Positions 42,767 through 45,932 of a stretch of 45,932 nucleotides of DNA are shown one piece after another (within the stretch, counting starts at the first letter, position 1; each line of letters opens with the position of its first letter). The DNA is from an uncultured Lachnospiraceae bacterium (lineage in GTDB: Bacteria; Bacillota_A; Clostridia; Lachnospirales; Lachnospiraceae): the NCBI GenBank assembly GCA_951801245.1, contig CATOMC010000015.1, positions 1 through 45,932 of the forward strand, read 5' to 3'. The notes beneath the pieces were generated by a model, which ran no database searches, had not been told where the DNA came from, and worked only from the letters and a program-made list of their open reading frames with translations. Both the position numbers and the translations under genes were made by a program.

Positions 42767-42808
42767 CGCTTTTCTGGCAGTTTCAAGAAGCATAATGATG
42801 AATATAGT

Positions 42809-42840
42809 AAGACAGACTTCGTAAGGGGTCTGTCTTTGTA
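42809..42840 (+). terminator. Rho-independent terminator after the coat genes
   Basis: AAGACAGAC (42809-42817) pairs with GTCTGTCTT (42828-42836) and is followed by T residues. It ends the coat-gene transcript, 42 bases after the second gene. Confidence 0.8.
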
Positions 42841-42952
42841 TTTTAGTTAAATATGACGCCTAAACAGCTATAAAATGCTCCGGCTGTTAAACTGGTGTAA
42901 ACGTAAAAAGTAGCTCGTAAGTAACGATTAGAATAGGAAGAAAAATCAACGT

Positions 42953-42981
42953 TTGAATTCCAGTAGATTTTAAGATACAAT
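42953..42981 (+). promoter_or_regulatory. Promoter of the MBL-fold lipoprotein gene
   Basis: TTGAAT (42953-42958) and TACAAT (42976-42981) are separated by exactly 17 bases, a good sigma-A type match. It lies 81 bases before the ATG. The rest of the 296-base gap after the coat genes shows no other feature. Confidence 0.6.
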
Positions 42982-43062
42982 CAGAGTAACAAAAAAGGCA
43001 GAATCAGGGAGAGTCAGTCCGGAAGTGATATGGGACTAGGCCCCTTTTGGAGCGGAGAATAT

Positions 43063-43938
43063 ATGAAAAAGTTGTGGACATATGGTTTGATCCTGGCAGG
43101 CATGCTGATGATGCTGTCAGGATGCGCGGGAGAGCCGGACAACGGACGGACAGAAGTTTTTGGCAGTGCGGCAGAAGTGCCAGGAGAGTCGGAGAGCGTG
43201 CTCCGAATGGCTTTTCTGGATACGGGGAAGTCAGATTGTATCATTATCGAAGCAGGGGAGTATGTGGTAGTCAATGATACGGCGGATGCCGATGATGGAG
43301 AGATGATACTTGCGTACCTTAAGGACCGTCAGGTGGAGCGGATAGAGTATCTGATCCTGAGTCATTTTGACAAGGATCACATAGGCAGTGCGGCGGCCCT
43401 TTTGTCGGAATACGAGGTGGGCTGCGTGCTGATGCCGGACCATGAAGAGGATTCGGAACCGTATCTGGCATTGGCGGAAGCACTTGACCGGACAGGGACG
43501 GAGCAATTGCGTCTTACAAAAGATTACGGCTTTACCTTGGGAGACATTGAATTTACGGTGGATGCGCCGGACGAGGATACTTATGAAGACGACAATAATT
43601 ACTCGCTGATCACGGCGGTAACCTGTGGGGAAACGCGCTTTTTGCTGATGGGAGATGCCTTAAAGAAAAGAACCGGTGAGTTTATGACTTCTGCTATAGG
43701 GGAAGAAAGATATGATTTGATCAAAATGCCCCATCATGGAGATTATAATAAGAAACTTGCCGAATTGTTCCAGATTACCAGACCCGGTCATGTGGTGCTG
43801 ACAGCCGGCAAAGAGCGTGAACGGGTGGAAGATAAGACCATAGAACTTTTGATAAAGTCAGGCTGCCGGGTTTATTATACCGATGAAGGCACCGTCACGG
43901 TCCTGTCGGATGGCAGCACCGTGACGGTGATACAGTAA
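43063..43938 (+). CDS. Exported MBL-fold lipoprotein, ComEC C-terminal-like
   Basis: This 291-residue protein has a lipoprotein signal with lipobox LSGC (Cys21), so it is anchored outside the membrane. A metallo-beta-lactamase fold follows, with the metal motif SHFDKDHIG (His101, Asp103, Asp105, His106). It resembles the C-terminal domain of ComEC/Rec2 (FLDTGKSDCIIIEAG, LMGDALKKRTGE, KMPHHGDYNKK, VLTAGKERER). It may act on phosphoesters or nucleic acid at the cell surface. GGAGCGGAG precedes the ATG. A longer in-frame start at 43030 is unlikely because it would add charged residues before the signal. Confidence 0.82.
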   Translation: MKKLWTYGLILAGMLMMLSGCAGEPDNGRTEVFGSAAEVPGESESVLRMAFLDTGKSDCIIIEAGEYVVVNDTADADDGEMILAYLKDRQVERIEYLILSHFDKDHIGSAAALLSEYEVGCVLMPDHEEDSEPYLALAEALDRTGTEQLRLTKDYGFTLGDIEFTVDAPDEDTYEDDNNYSLITAVTCGETRFLLMGDALKKRTGEFMTSAIGEERYDLIKMPHHGDYNKKLAELFQITRPGHVVLTAGKERERVEDKTIELLIKSGCRVYYTDEGTVTVLSDGSTVTVIQ

Positions 43939-43947
43939 TCCGTCCTG

Positions 43948-45732
43948 TTAAGATAATTCTTGTAATGCCGAAATGTCGGAGTCGATCACCATAGAATAAT
44001 TCGTGTAATAGACCACGAATCCGGGTTTGGCTCCGGCGGGTTTTTTCACATGTTTTTTCTGAATATAATCAATCTCTACCTTGTCCTGTTCGCGGCCCTT
44101 GGAATAGTAGGCGGCGAGGCGAGCAGCTTCCTCGAAAGCGCGGTCAGGAACTTCTTTTCCGTCAGTCTTAAGGATCACATGGGATCCGGGAATCTGTTTG
44201 GCGTGAAACCACCAGTCGCCCCCGGTGGCGAACTTGAAAGTCAGTTCATCGTTCTGATAGTTGTTCTTGCCCACATACAGATGGAAACCGTCACTGCTGA
44301 CATAATGAAAAGGTCTGCTGGTGATCTTCACTTTCTTATTGCCGCCTTTGCGGCGGATGTAGCCGCTTTCGATCAGTTCTTCTTTGATCTGTACCAGGTC
44401 GTCTTCCTGCAGAGCGATATCCAGGGCTGCAAGGATGGATTCTAAATGTTCGATCTCTTGTTTGACTTGAATAGTCAATTCGGATAACGCCTCATAAGTT
44501 CGTTTCAGTTTTCCGTATTTATCAAAATATTTCTGAGCATTTTCCTGTGGTGAAAGCGTCTCATCCAGTGGGATCTCGATCATCTCATTGGTATAGTAGT
44601 TGAGCGCTTTGAGGGATTTGTCACCGGGTTGTGCGCTGTAGCCGTAAGTGTTTAGCAGTTCGCCGTAGACTTTGTATTTGTCCTTTTTTTCGGTATCCTG
44701 CATCTGCTTTCTCTGCAGATCATATTTCTTCACATTGCGCTCCAGGGCAGTCTGTACGATCTTTCTGATATCTGCAGATTTTTGACGGATGCGGGTTACA
44801 ATGTTGCGCTGCGCATAATACTGCTCCAGCACGGCGCTGATAGAAGAGACGGCCTGTGTCTCTTTATCGGCATAGAGTGTCAGTGCGATGGCGGCAAATT
44901 CAATCGGCTCCCTTCCCGCATACACAATGACGGGAGCAAAATCTCCGGTTTTTACCTGTTCCATCATATCTGTAAAGGCCCGATGGACGGCAGGCAGAGA
45001 TCCGGACAGGCCGGCCTCTAAAGAATGTTCGTCTGTCCTGGTGGATGCGAGTACATTTGCGGGCAGATCGGCGTCCACACCGGCGCGGTAACAGATCTCC
45101 TGTGCGATGACAGGGGAAAGACCGGTATAGGAAGTGTACAGCGCCTTATATAAGGGCATGGGTCTGGTCTGCATCTTCGCCCGGAAGGTTTCGTAGGTAA
45201 GAAGGGCATCCGACAGCGGGTCTTCTTTATCCTGGGTTTTGGGGATAAAATAGGTCCGGCCCGGCAGAACTTCGCGCACGGAACTGATCATGCCGGAAAT
45301 ATGTTTGATGCTGTCGATGATCCGGTCGTCATCGTCGCAGAAGATGATGTTGCTGTGTTTGCCCATGATTTCTATGATCAGCTTTTTGCGGCAGACATCG
45401 CCCAATTCGTTCAAATGTTCCAGTTCCAGATGAATGATGCGTTCTAAGCTGGGCTGCCTGATCCCCACGATGCGGGCATTTTGCAGATGCTTGCGAAGCA
45501 GCATACAAAACCCCGGTGCAGTCAGGGGGCTTGGTTTATTGGCCTGGGTCAGATAAATGAGGGGAAGAGAGGCATCTGCCGACAGGAACAGTCTGTACTG
45601 TGTGCTGTGATTCTTAACTGTGAGAAGCAGTTCGTCGCTTTCGGGCTGGGCAATCTTATATATGCGCCCGCCTAAGAGCGTCTGCTCTAATTCCTTTGTA
45701 ATATTCGCTATGGTTATGCCGTCAAAAGCCAT
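43948..45732 (-). CDS. rqcH: Ribosome quality control factor RqcH (NFACT/FbpA family)
   Basis: The protein binds stalled 50S subunits and adds alanine tails to stuck peptides. The 594-residue protein starts MAFDGITIANITKELEQTLL. It has NFACT-N (GFCMLLRKHLQNARIVGI, to about 200), a helix-hairpin-helix part, a long coiled coil (about 280-430) and NFACT-R at the end (HYVSSDGFHLYVGKNNYQND, WFHAKQIPGSHVILKT). Residues 97-98 are Glu-Arg, where I recall Asp-Arg (needed for tailing) in B. subtilis. The start is 45732; a longer in-frame start at 45840 has no ribosome site. It converges with the MBL gene. Confidence 0.92.
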   Translation of the reverse strand: MAFDGITIANITKELEQTLLGGRIYKIAQPESDELLLTVKNHSTQYRLFLSADASLPLIYLTQANKPSPLTAPGFCMLLRKHLQNARIVGIRQPSLERIIHLELEHLNELGDVCRKKLIIEIMGKHSNIIFCDDDDRIIDSIKHISGMISSVREVLPGRTYFIPKTQDKEDPLSDALLTYETFRAKMQTRPMPLYKALYTSYTGLSPVIAQEICYRAGVDADLPANVLASTRTDEHSLEAGLSGSLPAVHRAFTDMMEQVKTGDFAPVIVYAGREPIEFAAIALTLYADKETQAVSSISAVLEQYYAQRNIVTRIRQKSADIRKIVQTALERNVKKYDLQRKQMQDTEKKDKYKVYGELLNTYGYSAQPGDKSLKALNYYTNEMIEIPLDETLSPQENAQKYFDKYGKLKRTYEALSELTIQVKQEIEHLESILAALDIALQEDDLVQIKEELIESGYIRRKGGNKKVKITSRPFHYVSSDGFHLYVGKNNYQNDELTFKFATGGDWWFHAKQIPGSHVILKTDGKEVPDRAFEEAARLAAYYSKGREQDKVEIDYIQKKHVKKPAGAKPGFVVYYTNYSMVIDSDISALQELS

Positions 45733-45768
45733 GATTGTTTGTCCTTCCATATTTAAGATATAGAAGTT

Positions 45769-45797
45769 ATTGTACAATAAGTGGCTTTGAGTTGCAA
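45769..45797 (-). promoter_or_regulatory. Promoter of rqcH
   Basis: Read on the minus strand, TTGCAA (plus 45792-45797) and TACAAT (plus 45769-45774) are separated by 17 bases. It lies 37 bases before the rqcH start. Confidence 0.6.
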
Positions 45798-45833
45798 TCA
45801 CCCGCCACGACAAACGCATGAGTAAATAAAATG

Positions 45834-45863
45834 TGAACAAATTACTCCACTATCCGTTATAAT
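45834..45863 (+). promoter_or_regulatory. Candidate promoter of the partial gene at the right edge
   Basis: TGAACA (45834-45839) and TATAAT (45858-45863) are separated by 18 bases. GAGTAA (45820-45825) and TTACTC (45842-45847) form a short inverted repeat around the -35. It lies 25 bases before the start at 45888. Confidence 0.4.
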
Positions 45864-45887
45864 GAAAATAAAAACGGAGATGGGAAT

Positions 45888-45932
45888 ATGGAGCAGTTAC
45901 TGGAATGGATGGAGATCATCGAGGATGTCAGG
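45888..45932 (+). CDS. Start of a truncated gene, perhaps an ISAs1-type transposase
   Basis: Only 15 codons are in the window: MEQLLEWMEIIEDVR. The I-x-D-x-R pattern resembles the first residues of ISAs1-family transposases, but 15 residues are too few to be sure. It is divergent from rqcH and follows GGAGATGGGA. Confidence 0.35.
   Translation, partial: MEQLLEWMEIIEDVR

Noticed and set aside
1..45932. CRISPR arrays, tRNA or rRNA genes, prophage
   Set aside because: I saw no regularly spaced identical repeats, no tRNA-like cloverleaf and no phage structural genes.

Overview
The window is a stretch of chromosome from a spore-forming, low-to-middle GC Firmicute. It is most likely a member of the Lachnospiraceae (Clostridia). 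Support comes from a complete spoIIIA operon, spoIVB, a pair of CotF-like coat proteins, a Spo0A-type DNA-binding protein, Gram-positive ribosome binding sites, and lipoprotein and ABC-transporter styles typical of gut Clostridia. I see no rRNA, tRNA, CRISPR array or prophage. The only hint of a mobile element is the first 15 codons of a gene at the right edge.

Layout. (1) 1-2256: a translationally coupled block with the end of a His/Cys-rich CobW-type GTPase, a second G3E GTPase that appears fused to a DUF1980/YcgQ-like domain, and the S4-domain protein YlmH. (2) 2317-6546: a membrane protein with a coiled-coil tail, a GH38-like glycosidase, and a convergent PHP-domain phosphoesterase. (3) 6664-11741: spoIIIAA-AH behind a sigma-E-like promoter. 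(4) 11896-24989: housekeeping genes deoB, prfC, a secreted transglutaminase-like protein, then yqhY-nusB-xseA-xseB-ispA-dxs-tlyA-nadK-argR-recN. This is the Bacillus subtilis order with accBC and folD missing and deoB/prfC/nadK added. (5) 25084-26418: spoIVB. In B. subtilis spo0A follows here; in this window it does not. (6) 26551-28840: an SOS cassette (LexA-type box inside a promoter, an unnamed 99-residue protein, a Y-family DNA polymerase, an SRAP/YedK protein). (7) 28846-29143: a decayed sugar O-acetyltransferase gene. (8) 29409-36589: a LacI-family regulator divergent from a carbohydrate operon (Gfo/Idh/MocA dehydrogenase, TIM-barrel isomerase, RbsB/RbsA/RbsC-like ABC importer), with paired operator-like palindromes between them. 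(9) 36607-38131: a promoter, a terminator-containing leader and an NhaC-type antiporter. (10) 38308-38829: a receiver-less Spo0A-like protein. (11) 38936-43938: glycogen synthase, a MATE/MurJ-type flippase with a very basic tail, two small coat proteins, and an exported ComEC-like metallo-beta-lactamase-fold lipoprotein. (12) 43948-45732: rqcH on the minus strand, then the start of a possible transposase gene.

Working together: SpoIIIAA-AH build the forespore feeding channel and SpoIVB sends the forespore signal that activates sigma-K, so much of the window is sporulation-related. The most unusual item is the free-standing Spo0A effector domain at 38308, which has no phospho-acceptor domain, together with the absence of spo0A from its usual place after spoIVB. 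The SOS cassette with its unnamed small protein and the CobW-DUF1980 pair are the next most interesting. All functions are inferred by reading the sequence; no database search was run.
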